Notes: a model not told the origin generated them from the letters alone. DNA of 64,000 nt from Bolinopsis microptera (GCF_026151205.1 NC_087084.1:1216312-1280311), one strand, 5' to 3'; shown: positions 47,974 to 60,127, counted from the stretch's first letter. Made by a program: numbers and translations.

Positions 47974-48984
47974 GACTAGGTATTACCCGATATAAGCTGA
48001 ACATGTTATCCCAATCAGGTACATGCTCCAACAACTTTATAGTAACTACTAACTTACTAATGTACTATAATACTACTAATGTACTATAATGTTATCTGTT
48101 GACAGCATATATACATGTGTCTATGTTAATGTAGCCACACCTAGACTAGGCACCTGATGACCAGTGATCAGGTCTTTAATTGCAGGACAGGTGTTTAATA
48201 GTCAATAAATAACTTAATAAGCGGGGAAAGAGATTGAAGCTGTATTTTGGCAACATAGAAATAACAGACTATAAGTATAATATGTATATGATTCTATGGA
48301 ATATTGAATCTAGGGCGCATAAATATTAGCACCTTACTTGGAGCGAATCAGGCGCTCAGATGTGGTTGAAAACAAGGAAGTAAGAAATCACTTACAAGCT
48401 TAGCCTCTGAAAGAACAAGGAAAAGTAGTATATGGTGCATATACTACTAGGAAAGTGTAACTAACGAACTTTACAGTTGTAAAGCTAAAGCTTTAAATTT
48501 AGAATTAAAACAAGTCCTTCATACCTTCATATTATTATTATATAGCAGGGTGCGGATATTTTTTTATGCGATAAAAACTCAAAGAATACTGTTAGCTTCC
48601 TTCTTGTGACCACGGGCTTTTACTGATGTAACAAAGTTAGCAATACAAATATCATTAATATGTAAAAACTAATAATTACATAAAATGAGTTCATGTTTAT
48701 ACGTAAATAAAATAATAATATAATAACTATAACAAAAGATTTCCGGGAATTGTCGGCCCAGAAAGTGTATGACAGAAAGTGTGACCTGGCAAGTAAAGAG
48801 AACATGATACTAACTATACATTATACAGGGGCAGCGGAACAAAGGCAAGCAAGTCAGCTGCTACAACAACTACAACTACAATTAGTTATTATTACAACAG
48901 CTGAATAATACTTGTAACAAGCCCATCCTTGTTATTATTAGAACAAGAGCTACTACTCACACTGTATAGTGTGTGTTAGATAAA
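47974..48984. other. Duplicated intergenic segment lacking the first exon
   Basis: Homologous to 31008-32697, but about 650 bases (31343-31990 of the first copy, with the signal-peptide exon) are missing at about 48298. A hydrophobic open frame at 48620-48805 on the minus strand also occurs at 32334-32519; I could not place it in frame with any Ig exon and do not call it a gene. Confidence 0.75.
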
Positions 48985-50060
48985 GTAACCTAGCAACCAC
49001 TCAGTAACCTAGCAACCACTCAGTAACCTAGTAACCACTCAGTAACCTAGTAACCACTCAGTAACCTAGCAACCACTCAGTAACCTAGTAACTACTCAGT
49101 AACCTAGTAACCATTCAGTAACCTAATAACCACTCAGTAACCTAGTAACTACTCAGTAACCTAGCAACCACTCAGTAACCTAGTAACCACTCAGTCAAGG
49201 TTGTTAAATACGTATTAGGAGGGAATACGTATTGGAATACGAATACGTATTAATCCTCGAAAATTGACGTATTACGACGTATTCTTTATTCAAAAAATTC
49301 AAAAATTCAAATATGTTGAGGGGACTGAATTTTAGAAAATGGTCTCAAACTTTGATAATTGCGAGATCGTTTTAGGAAACGAAATCATTAAATATGTATT
49401 AATATGTAATTGATAATTTCGCAAAAAATGTTAGCTTATTATCCATGAAATTTGATTGCAAATTTAAGTTATCATGTATAACTGCACTCCTTTAATGCAT
49501 GATCAATGATGAGGGTGGCGCGCAGCTGTAATGTTTAATTTTTACAAATCAGCGTATTACGGCGTATTATGGCGTATTCGTGGACGTATTTAACAATCCA
49601 TAGAAATTACCGTATTACGGCGTATTACGACGTATTCTTTATTAGAACCGAATACGTCGTATTCTTTCACGAAAATTTGACGTATTTAATAACCTTGCAC
49701 TCAGTAACCTAGTAACCACTCAGTAACCTAGCAACCACTCAGTAACCTAGTAACCACTCAGTAACCTAGTAACCACTCAGTAACCTAGCAACCACTCAGT
49801 AACCTAGTAACCACTCAGTAACCTAGCAACCACTCAGTAACCTAGCAACCACTCAGTAACCTAGCAACCACTCAGTAGCCTAGTAACCACTCAGTAGCCT
49901 AGTAACCACTCAGTAACCTAGCAACCACTCAGTAACCTAGCAACCACTCAGTAACCTAGTAACCACTCAGTAACCTAGCAACCATTCAGTAACCTAGCAA
50001 CCACTCAGTAACCTAGTAACCACTCAGTAACCTAGTAACCACTCAGTAACCTAGTAACCA
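48985..50060. repeat. 19-bp minisatellite, copy 2, expanded
   Basis: About 30 copies of the agtaacctagtaaccactc unit (variants with cctagcaacc, cctaataacc, gtagcctag) lie on both sides of a 502-bp insertion at 49196-49697. The homologous array at 32698-32904 has about 11. Confidence 0.93.
49196..49697. mobile_element. 502-bp hAT-like MITE
   Basis: The element begins caaggttgttaaatacgt and ends acgtatttaataaccttg, an imperfect terminal inverted repeat of about 18 bp. It duplicates cactcagt (49188-49195 and 49698-49705); because the host repeat contains this string once per unit in a single phase, the 8-bp overlap is informative. The interior is rich in cgtattacggcgtatt-like subterminal repeats in both orientations. 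No coding capacity. An 8-bp duplication with CAAGG ends fits a non-autonomous hAT element. Confidence 0.85.
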
Positions 50061-50195
50061 CACCAGCTACTACTCACACTGTATAGCGTGTGTTAGATAA
50101 AGTGAGCTTATCACTTACTCACTTAGTTTCCATGTGTTATGCTGCAACAGTAACTCAGCGGTTATACTCGTCATCATTGAGTTGCAGTTATTCAG

Positions 50196-50480
50196 TTATT
50201 ACACAGGTTACTACACAGGTTATTACACAGGTTATAACACAGGTTATTACACAGGTTATTAAACAGGTTATTACACAGGTTATTACACAGGTTATTACAC
50301 AGGTTATTACACAGGTTATTACACAGGTTATAACACAGGTTATTACACAGGTTATTAAACAGGTTATTACACAGGTTATTACACAGGTTATTAAACAGGT
50401 TATTACACAGGTTATTACACAGGTTATTACACAATACACAGGTTATTACACAGGTTATCACACAGGTTATTACACAGGTT
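50196..50480. repeat. 12-bp minisatellite
   Basis: About 23 copies of ttacacaggtta (variants ttaaacagg, ttataacacagg) directly next to the 50488-50585 exon. Block 1 has three copies at 13640-13682 and block 2 only one at 33026-33040. Another frame-preserving repeat that opens all frames; not coding. Confidence 0.93.
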
Positions 50481-50487
50481 AACTTAC

Positions 50488-51021
50488 CGAGCACATTGAG
50501 AGGAACAGAGTGAGAGTAGAAAGATTCTCCCCCATCAGAGGAAACAAGACACTTGTACTCTCCATCATCTCCAGTGTGCTCTCCACTGGGAGGAAGGATA
50601 CTTTATTGATTGTACAATTGAATGGCACTTATACAACACCATCCAGATAAAATACATGATATTAAGATAAAACTAATTTCACAGAATAAAATACCTACCT
50701 TAAGGATAGTGTTGAAGTCTGAATGTTATTTTCAACTTCCCCCTGAATAATTTCGTATCCGTTGACTTTGGATACATCTTCACCCTGCGAAAAAGTCATT
50801 GATAAACCTTAATTATTGATAAAAATAAGATTACTTATAACTCAAGTAATAACAATTGAATGGTATACATGCTGGTCAGCGGTGCAAATCTCGGATTACT
50901 GTGGAGTAACAAACCTTATCGTCAGTCCACTTCACCACCAGTTGTTTGTCTGCTCCTGTTATTTGACAAGATAAAACTGCTGTTTTACCTTCGTGAGAGT
51001 GTTCTTCAATGGGTTTAACCG
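50488..51021 (-). CDS. Three-exon Ig domain, block 3, last recognisable domain
   Basis: Exon 51021-50915 (107 bp) reads VKPIEEHSHEGKTAVLSCQI then GADKQLVVKWTDDK. Exon 50784-50699 (86 bp) reads EDVSKVNGYEIIQGEVENNI then QTSTLSL. Exon 50585-50488 (98 bp) reads GEHTGDDGEYKCLVSSDGG and SFYSHSVPLNVLG. Total 291 bp, phase 1 outer ends, intact frame, short introns of about 110-130 bases. This is the complete reference form for the domain that is interrupted in block 2 and incomplete in block 1. Confidence 0.82.
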
Positions 51022-51135
51022 CTAAAAATGAACTGCTGTTAAAAACACAAATATAGACGATGTGAATGGAAAAATATATCAAAGATGTATTAACTTTGTA
51101 GGAAATATTAGTGAATGTGAGCTTGGAAAACTTAC

Positions 51136-52103
51136 TGAATGTATTTAAGGTAACTTCAAACTGAGCAGTTTCTCCTTCAGTAACTTCTACCAAACAAGTA
51201 AAAACATCATCAATCTTAGTAAGCGTGGAATCTAGACTAAGATAGTTTACTTGATTGGAATTTTCTGGAGTACCAGTCACTGCGTTGTTCCCTTCTTCGT
51301 CCTGCAAGATATCAGGTATCTTCATGTGACACTAAAAGCTAAGGTTCTATCAATCAACTAATCAATAAAGTGAATTCATTTCTGTGCATTATCATACACT
51401 AGCAGGAACCCGTATAAAATAACCCTAAACGGTATCAAGACTCAAGAGACTAAAATGATTATTATCTATTTTATTCGCGTTTTTGACACCACTTGGGGGT
51501 CCAAATTTTGGGCTCTAAAATCATTATTCCTTGGCCAATTTTTTATTTTTTCATGCTGATTTGGAGGCCATTAAAGCAAGGTTTCAGTTGTATATCTTTT
51601 ACGGTTTTTGCGGAAAGTCGCGTTAAAGTTGATGCCGTGGTGTCAGTAAAATGGCACGGAAAACTATCGTCTCGCTTTATATATAGTAAGATTTCGTTTT
51701 CGTAACTATGTTTATTCAGGACGTTATAGAAGGAATATGTTTAATTTAGTTTGAGGAGTCCTCACTCTCGTAACGTTTGACAATAGCGTTTCTCTTGTCG
51801 CTAATATAGAGATGTTGGAACTGTCACTATTACACAGAGGGATACATATGACTTACTTGACTGACTTAAGGCGGGTAGTATTCCCGAGATCCATTTATTG
51901 TCTATTAATACCAATTAAACTGATTTTATTTAATAAAAAACCACGTATAAAAAATATAAAAATAATTACATCAAACTCTTCCTTATCACTGTTCCTTATC
52001 CACCAGACGGTAGCAGCACTTCCAGTGCCGAGATTAGAAATATTACAATAGAGTTTGGTGGAGGAGAGAGCCTGAACCAGTACTTCACTAGATGGGTTTA
52101 CAT
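51136..52103 (-). CDS. Two-exon Ig domain, block 3
   Basis: Exon 52103-51970 (134 bp) reads VNPSSEVLVQALSSTKLYCN then ATVWWIRNSDKEEFD. Exon 51301-51136 (166 bp) reads DEEGNNAVTGTPENSNQVNY, then DSTLTKIDDVFTCLVEVTEG and FEVTLNTF. The intron between them (668 bases) contains agcaggaacccgtataa and gtgtcaagact-like sequence that also occurs at 25663-25860 and 46395-46600, so part of that dispersed segment was copied here. Intact frame. Confidence 0.8.
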
Positions 52104-52409
52104 CTGAAATAGTAAGCATTAGAGGTTGCCTTGTAACCAGTAAAAGAGTAAAGGTTGCTTAGTAACCAGGAGGTTAGAAACATTACAATAGAGTTTTAAA
52201 TTCAGCTGTCAGAACCATTATTTTCCCAATTAAGGTCAAAGGATTTCAAACTGTATTTGAAATTAGTGCATTTGTGATTTGTTCCATAAAGTTAGATAAG
52301 GTGATTATAGCATGGTTTGATGTCATATTGTTTACTTTATAGCTAATCAGAACATCAAAATTTTGACAAAAACAATTCATTTGGTATAAAGTTCATTTTA
52401 TTAACAAAC

Positions 52410-53036
52410 CGTAAACGTGCAGCTCCAGAGCTAAAGATGTAGCGGGAATTGAAGTGAACTTCGCTTCACATGTAAAAACATCAGGTGTTTCAGTCGCTGG
52501 ACTAAATGAAGGATTAAGATTAGAGAAACGATTTTTATTACATACTTTTCAAATAATAAAACACCCTGATGGGTTTGTACTATGTATATAATACATAATA
52601 ACTGAAAATAATACAGCTATAACGATGAAAAATGCTAATTAAAGACAAATCTGGATAGAAGATACAGCAAGATACAAGAGTGTATTACCACTACACCACC
52701 ACTTCTGGATAGAAAGTACCTTTTTATTTCCAGATATGAGGACTGTTTACCATCTTTATGTGCCTGGTCGCTTTTAATCAAATAGTTTGAGTCGTCAGCA
52801 CCTGTATAAAAAACATGATATTACCATATTCTGTAATAGCAATAGTTTTTCAGTGAGTTCTACTAATCTGATATTTATTTAAAAATGTAAACATCACGTT
52901 AAATCGAACTTACCTATAATGGCATCTTTTTCTTTGCTTGCCCAAGAAAAAGATGCTACAAGCTCAGTTGCCGATAGTAAACATGACAAAGTAACAGTTG
53001 AACCACGGTAAATCTCTTTTCCTGTGCCTTCAAATG
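52410..53036 (-). CDS. Three-exon Ig domain, block 3
   Basis: Exon 53036-52914 (123 bp) reads FEGTGKEIYRGSTVTLSCLL then VASFSWASKEKDAIIG. Exon 52801-52751 (51 bp) reads DDSNYLIKSDQAHKD. Exon 52496-52410 (87 bp, acceptor tagtccag) reads TETPDVFTCEAKFTSIPATS then LALELHVYG. The lengths keep frame throughout. A diverged paralog of 17736-18493 and 38014-38725, with a much shorter middle exon. Confidence 0.75.
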
Positions 53037-53133
53037 CTGAAATAAAATGATATTAGGAGGTTTGGAAGTAAATGTTTCAATTGATGCACATAAACGAGGT
53101 ATAAATGAGGGATAATGATCACCAAAACCTCAC

Positions 53134-56100
53134 CGTAAACGTTAAGAGCTACATCGACTGTCTTTTTAGGGGAGAAAGAATTGAGAATGGAAGATATTGT
53201 GCAGGTATAAGTTTTATCAACGTCTGGAGACTTGACCGTCAGTGTTCCAGTTTGACTTTTTGTACCAGCATTGTAGGTACCAGGATCTGGCACAAAATTA
53301 TCCCCCTTTTCAAATCCGGACCACTCAATATCCATTTGCTCAGTAATCTCTGTTATTTTGCAGGATATTACAGTTTCTGTTCCAATGAGCACTTCTTTAC
53401 TCCCACTTTCAACCGCTGAAACAGTTAACATTCCATGAGAAATACCATTGAAATGATTTTGGCTGAGTCAAATGCTTGTATGGCCTTATGAACGGCATGA
53501 ATAAATACAAAATTGCCAAGCAATAAAAAGTTTAGGCCCACAAATTTGGACCACAAAGTGGTGCTAAAATAGGAAGATTAAAGCATAATAAAACTGTTCT
53601 CTATTGACACCACTTTAAGATTAGAAGGGTTCCTGCTAGTTACTTTAAGACTTACAGAAAGTATTGAGATTGACGACTGTTTCTGACGGATCTGAAGATG
53701 TGTATTCTCCAGAAGTCACCACACAGGTGAAAACTTCATCATTTTGAGGATTGGCTACAGTCAAGGTGGAAACTTGTCTAGCATCGTTATCCAAAACACC
53801 TTCTTCTGTTCCCTCTTGAGTTACAGAGTCCTTTTTCCATATCACAGTTGCTTTGGTTGTCAACCCAGAAATCTCACATGATATTGTTGTACTAGTGCTA
53901 GCAAATGTGTCCTTGCTCACTGGTTTCACATCTGAACATATCCAATGATAAATTATGAAACGTCTTTTTTCGGTACAATAAAAAACAATATTCAGATGCA
54001 ATAGAATGAATTCTAATGGATAATACATGAATCTCGGAAAAATAAACAAATGTTTAAATCTTACCATAAACATTAAGATGGACATCAATGTTCTTAACAG
54101 TTGAATCCTTATTGGTGGTTGAGGATACAGAGCAGGTATAAGTTTTATCAGTGTCTGGAGACTTAACCGTCAGTGTTCCAGTTTGACTTTTTGTACCAGC
54201 ATTGTAGGTACCAAGATCTGGCACAAAGTTATCCCCCTTTTCAAATCCGGACCATTCAATATCCATTTGCTCAGTAATCTCTGTTATTTTGCAGGATATT
54301 ACAGTTTCTGTTCCAATGAGCACTTCTTTACTCCCACTTTCAACCACTGAAACAGTTAACATTCCATGAGAAATACCATTGAAATGATTTTGGCTGAGTC
54401 AAATGCTTGTATGGCCTTATGAACGGCATGAATAAATACAAAATTGCCAAGCAATAAAAAGTTTAGGCCCACAAATTTGGACCACAAAGTGGTGCTAAAA
54501 TAGGAAGATTAAAGCATAATAAAACTGTTGTCTATTGACACCACTTTAAGATTAGAAGGGTTCCTGCTAGTTACTTTAAGACTTACAGAAAGTATTGAGA
54601 TTGACGACTGTTTCTGACGGATCTGAAGATGTGTATTCTCCAGAAGTCACCACACAGGTGAAAACTTCATCATTTTGAGGATTGGCTACAGTCAAGGTGG
54701 AAACTTGACCATCGTTATCCAAAACACCTTCTTCTGTTCCCTCTTGAGTTACAGAGTCCTTTTTCCATATCACAGTTGCTTTGGTTGTCAACCCAGAAAT
54801 CTCACATGATATTGTTGTACTAGTGCTAGCAAATGTGTCCTTGCTCACTGGTTTCACATCTGAACATATCCAATGATAAATTATGAAACGTCTTGTTTCG
54901 GTACAATAAAAAACAATATTCAGATGCAATAGAATGAATTCTAATGGATAATATACAATCTCGGAAAAATAAACAAATGTTTAAATCTTACCATAAACAT
55001 TAAGATGGACATCAATGTTCTTAACAGTTGAATCCTTATTGGTGGTTGAGGATACAGAGCAGGTATAAGTTTTATCAGTGTCTGGAGACTTGACCGTCAG
55101 TGTTCCAGTTTGACTTTTTGTACCAGCATTGTAGGTACCAAGATCTGGCACAAAATTATCCCCCTTTTCAAATCCGGACCACTCAATATCCATTTGCTCA
55201 GTAATCTCTGTTATTTTGCAGGATATTACAGTTTCTGTTCCAATGAGCACTTCTTTACTTCCACTTTCAACCGCTGAAACAGTTAACATTCCATGAGAAA
55301 TACCATTGAAATGATTTTGGCTGAGTCAAATGCTTGTATGGCCTTATGAACGGCATGAATAAATACAAAATTGCCAAGCAATAAAAAGTTTAGGCCCACA
55401 AATTTGGACCACAAAGTGGTGCTAAAATAGGAAGATTAAAGCATAATAAAACTGTTGTCTATTGACACCACTTTAAGATTAGAAGGGTTCCTGCTAGTTA
55501 CTTTAAGACTTACAGAAAGTATTGAGATTGACGACTGTTTCTGACGGATCTGAAGATGTGTATTCTCCAGAAGTCACCACACAGGTGAAAACTTCATCAT
55601 TTTGAGGATTGGCTACAGTCAAGGTGGAAACTTGACTACCTGCATCGGTATCCAAAACACCTTCTTCTGTTCCCTCTTGAGTTACAGAGTCCTTTTTCCA
55701 TATCACAGTTGCTTTGGTTGTCAACCCAGAAATCGCACATGATATTGTTGTACTAGTGCTAGCAAATGTGTCCTTGCTCACTGGTTTCACATCTGAACAT
55801 ATCCAATGATAAATTATGAAACGTCTTTTTTCGGTACAATAAAAAACAATATTCAGATGCAATAGAATGAATTCACATGGATAATACAATTTCGGAGAAA
55901 TAAATAAATATTTAAATCTTACCGTAAACATTAAGATGGACATCAATGTTCTTAACAGTTGAATCCTTATTGGTGGTTGAGGATACAGAGCAGGTATAAG
56001 TTTTATCAGTGTCTGGAGACTTGACCGTCAGTGTTCCAGTTTGACTTTTTGTACCAGCATTGTAGGTACCAAGATCTGGCACAAAATTATCCCCCTTTAC

Positions 56101-56722
56101 AAATCCGGACCACTCAATATTCATTTGCTCAGTAATCTCTGTTATTTTGCAGGATATTACAGTTTCTGTTCCAATGAGCACTTCTTTACTCCACTTTCAA
56201 CCGCTGAAACAGTTAACATTCCATGAGAAATACCATTGAAATGATTTTGGCTGAGTCAAATGCTTGTATGGCCTTATGAACGGCATGAATAAATACAAAA
56301 TTGCCAAGCAATAAAAAGTTTAGGCCCACAAATTTGGACCACAAAGTGGTGCTAAAATAGGAAGATTAAAGCATAATAAAACTGTTGTCTATTGACACCA
56401 CTTTAAGATTAGAAGGGTTCCTGCTAGTTACTTTAAGACTTACAGAAAGTATTGAGATTGACGACTGTTTCTGACGGATCTGAAGATGTGTATTCTCCAG
56501 AAGTCACCACACAGGTGAAAACTTCATCATTTTGAGGATTGGCTACAGTCAAGGTGGAAACTTGACTACCTGCATCGGTATCCAAAACACCTTCTTTTGT
56601 TCCCTCTTGAGTTTCAGAGTCCTTTTTCCATATCACAGTTGCTTTGGTTGTCAACCCAGAAATTTTACATGATAGTATTGTGGATGTTCCCACAAAAGCG
56701 TCCTTGCTAACAGGCTCGACAC
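53134..56722 (-). CDS. Alternating array of eight Ig exons (four B-A pairs)
   Basis: On the minus strand the order is B 56722-56444, A 56203-55923, B 55792-55514, A 55273-54992, B 54859-54587, A 54346-54065, B 53931-53656, A 53415-53134. Type A (282 bp) reads ESGSKEVLIGTETVISCKIT, then QMDIEWSGFEKGDNFVPD and TDKTYTCSVSS. Type B (273-279 bp) reads VKPVSKDTFASTSTTISCEI, then TKATVIWKKDSVTQEGTEE and NDEVFTCVVTSGEYTSSD. Each exon is a full Ig domain, phase 1 both ends. The pair repeats every about 927 bp, introns included. The A exon at 55923-56203 is one base short (actccactttc for actcccactttc), which breaks its frame near the start. The last A exon has a diverged end (SFSPKKTVDVALNVYG). Confidence 0.83.
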
Positions 56723-56865
56723 CTGTGATCATTTTATTTAAATGAATGTCTGATAGAACAGATAATTTTAGACATGGACACTTGCACCAGGAAAAGTTGT
56801 GCTTTAAGGTGTTTTACAAAATATGCCGAAAATAGTTTATGTAAATTGTAAGGCTTAAAACGAAC

Positions 56866-57523
56866 CGTAAACATTGAGCTGTAAAGTTTCTGAGGCGACC
56901 TCATCTTTATTATTGTGTACTTTACATGTGTACACCTCATCCTCCGTAGGGTTAGCTACCTGCTTAGAGTTTGTTATTTCCACTAGTAGTTAGCCTATTA
57001 AACGAAATGGTGCGACGAAAATATCGAAGAAATAAAAGTTTTAAATTCTCCTCTGTCACTACAGCTTCGTCAGAACTTAATTTTTAAATGTTATATAAGT
57101 AGTTTTGAATGTATTCAACTTGGGTTAGTTACCGTTAGTTCGGATGCTTGTGTTTCAGCTTCTGAATCGAACTGGACTGATTTTACTGAAACATATCATT
57201 ATGTAAAAATCGTATGGAGGGTAGTAGATTAGTCTGATTTGTGGTATACTAACTTACTAATCATATGGAATATGGATGGTAGTAGATTAGTAAATTTAAT
57301 GAATAGCACTATAAACACCAACTATGATCGGTCATTGCACTTCCCTTGAAGCAAATTCAAAAAGTACTAATATAGCTTAGCAGTATTTTGTTACCGTTTC
57401 CGTCGTTAATTTGAGATTCTCCGTCCCACCAAGAAATAGTTACTTCTACTGTGAGTTCAGTTAAACTACAAGTCAGTGTTGTTTCTGTTCCAGTCTTCAC
57501 TTCCTTATCAGTTACAGTCACTC
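56866..57523 (-). CDS. First Ig domain of block 3, three exons
   Basis: Exon 57523-57395 (129 bp) reads VTVTDKEVKTGTETTLTCSL then TVEVTISWWDGESQINDGN. Exon 57185-57133 (53 bp) reads KSVQFDSEAETQASELT. Exon 56959-56866 (94 bp) reads NPTEDEVYTCKVHNNKDEVA then LQLNVYG. The last two exons add to 147 bp and match a single 156-bp exon in blocks 1 and 2, so a 173-bp intron has been gained here (or lost in both others). Its two ends carry the same gtarctaaccc string. Intact frame. The next exon to the right is either the 60.2-64 kb set or an unseen first exon. Confidence 0.75.
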
Positions 57524-57539
57524 CTGTTAAATAATGAGG

Positions 57540-58796
57540 GTAAGTATGTTACAGTCACAGAATAGTGGGCCAAATGATAAAGCAAAATGATCAATTAAAA
57601 TGTTGATTCTTTGATAGTTTGTTACAAGAATAATCAGTTTCATAGTGAGACTTTTCAAATACATGCAACGTGTGGCGTAACGTTATGCCACTGCATGCAA
57701 CGTATAATGCACTGAAGATTCTCGTGCTTCATTGTGCATAATTATAACCATGTGTTGTACAGGTGTGAAACAACTGCCAATAATTCAAAAGGATACAGCA
57801 CTACCCGTTAGCGCCTGGATTAGCTGATAACGTTATTAGATCACCATTCCTTCAAAAAACAACATTTTCATCGCTGAGTTTATTCACAAAATTAGTAACT
57901 CACTATGGCAGTCACTATGGCTCAAAATGGCTCAACAAAACATAACATAATACATGAAGTGGCAACAGTTCACAAACTTTACACAATGGAACTCCTCGAA
58001 TAATGGGCGTTTATATTTACACATAATGTTTACACACCACCATGGTAACTCTATAGTTTCTGAGAACTTTACCGCTTGATAGGCACCCTTGCAGTAGGTG
58101 CCGCCCTTGTAAGGTACCACACCTAAAAGGGTGCCGCTCTAGCATTTACACTTAGAGCTGAGCTGGATTGTTCCTCGAAACGAGATTGGAGAATGGTCAC
58201 AAACAGTAAAATATAAATATCAGTAAAACAGTGTAGGAGCAAGCAAACAATATAGTAGCTTCAAGCATAGGTTAATTATACCAGGGAAACAATTGTTATA
58301 CATAGTCTCGATAATAAGGCTCGACTGCTTCACTTTCAGACCATGGTACAAGGTTAATTCTAGGGCCAGGGGGGGGGGAACAAATAATAAACAAATAGTA
58401 TCCAAAGAAGCGAAATATCAGGTTATACAAGAGAAACCAGCCACATCAAATATAACTTGATTAAGCGGGAGTTTACTCTGCGGCTATCTTTTAAGTCCTA
58501 CGTCACAAAGACCTGAAACTTATCAAAGGCTTACAAAGACCAGAACTCCCGTGAGTTTAATGTCTAAAGAGAGTATATATAATGAGAGTATATGTGGTAT
58601 ATATTATATATCTATTGTTGATATGCACTACTTTGCTTTTGCTATATTTATGGTACAGTACACGGAGAGGTTTACAACATTGGAATGAAGCGTGGTGCAT
58701 AATTATCCCCATCGCGTTTTGTCCAACATTTTCCATTGAATTGCAAGGAATGAAGAAAAATATTAGATGAAGATGTTACAAAATTTGTTCTCGAAC
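57540..58796. other. No recognisable gene
   Basis: Right of the last block 3 exon the similarity with blocks 1 and 2 stops at about 57545. Short open frames on both strands show no family signature. There is a G run near 58367-58378 and an AT-rich stretch at 58577-58640. Confidence 0.5.
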
Positions 58797-59935
58797 ATGA
58801 TTGGATCATATTCGATATATTTGGATCATATTCGATATAATTGGATCATATTCGATATATCGACATCCTCCGGGGACCGGGGCTAATGCGTCCTCTGGTA
58901 GTACCCACACATATACATGTGCCTAAGTAGTACTGTTAGTGACCGAGGCTAATGCGTCCTCTGGTAATACCCACACATATACATGTGCCTAAGTAGTACT
59001 GTTAGTGACCGAGGCTAATGCGTCCTCTGGTAATACCCACACATATACATGTGCCTAAGTAGTACTGTTAGTGACCGGGGCTAATGCGTCCTCTGGTAGT
59101 ACCCACACATGTGCCTAAGTAGTACTGTTAGTGACCGGGGCTAATGCGTCCTCTGGTAGTACCCACACATATACATGTGCCTAAGTAGTACTGTTAGTGA
59201 CCGGGGCTAATGCGTCCTCTGGTAGTACCCACACATATACATGTGCCTAAGTAGTACTGTTAGTGACCGGGGCTAATGCGTCCTCTGGTAGTACCCACAC
59301 ATGTGCCTAAGTAGTACTGTTAGTGACCGGGGCTAATGCGTCCTCTGGTAGTACCCACTCATATACATGTGCCTAAGTAGTACTGTTAGTGACCGAGGCT
59401 AATGCGTCCTCTGGTAATACCCACACATATACATGTGCCTAAGTAGTACTGTTAGTGACCGGGGCTAATGCGTCCTCTGGTAGTACCCACACATGTGCCT
59501 AAGTAGTACTGTTAGTGACCGAGGCTAATGCGTCCTCTGGTAGTACCCACACATATACATGTGCCTAAGTAGTACTGTTAGTGACCGGGGCTAATGCGTC
59601 CTCTGGTAGTACCCACACATGTGCCTAAGTAGTACTGTTAGTGACCGAGGCTAATGCGTCCTCTGGTAGTACCCACACATATACATGTGCCTAAGTAGTA
59701 CTGTTAGTGACCGGGGCTAATGCGTCCTCTGGTAGTACCCACACATGTGCCTAAGTAGTACTGTTAGTGACCGGGGCTAATGCGTCCTCTGGTAGTACCC
59801 ACACATGTGCCTAAGTAGTACTGTTAGTGTCCGGGGCTAATGCGTCCTCTGGTAGTACCCACACATGTGCCTAAGTAGTACTGTTAGTGTCCGGGGCTAA
59901 TGCGTCCTCTGGTAGTACCCACTCATGTGCCTAAG
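58797..59935. repeat. 60/66-bp tandem repeat, 17 units, with short leader repeat
   Basis: Three copies of ttggatcatattcgatata (58800-58860) lead into 17 units, each containing ggggctaatgcgtcctctgg, then tagtacccacacat and gtgcctaagtagtactgtta. Long units carry an extra atacat (66 bp), short units lack it (60 bp); the long form dominates on the left and the short form on the right. No coding sign. Confidence 0.95.
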
Positions 59936-60019
59936 GAATTTACACCTCTCAACAACAGGGTTTCAGCACATGCTTGTGAGGACCCGCGTTACTGGTGACC
60001 TCTGTATAATGTGACCTCT

Positions 60020-60084
60020 GTACAGGGACCCCGACCCTAGTAAGATGTACAGTGTACATCTTACTAGGGTCGGGGTCCCTGTAC
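60020..60084. repeat. Perfect 32-bp palindrome with one-base centre
   Basis: Bases 60020-60051 (gtacagggaccccgacccta onward) are repeated as exact reverse complement at 60053-60084 around a single G at 60052. Such a loop-less perfect hairpin is unusual; it could be the end of a larger foldback element, or a hairpin artefact. Confidence 0.9.
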
Positions 60085-60127
60085 CATTTTGTGCTTGACG
60101 ACACCATGGTTTGGTGATTGATTCTTT

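Noticed and set aside
50090-50494. Frames in the 12-bp repeat (ITQV, ITCV, NNLC repeats)
   Set aside because: Same frame-neutral repeat effect; the real coding part is the exon at 50488-50585.
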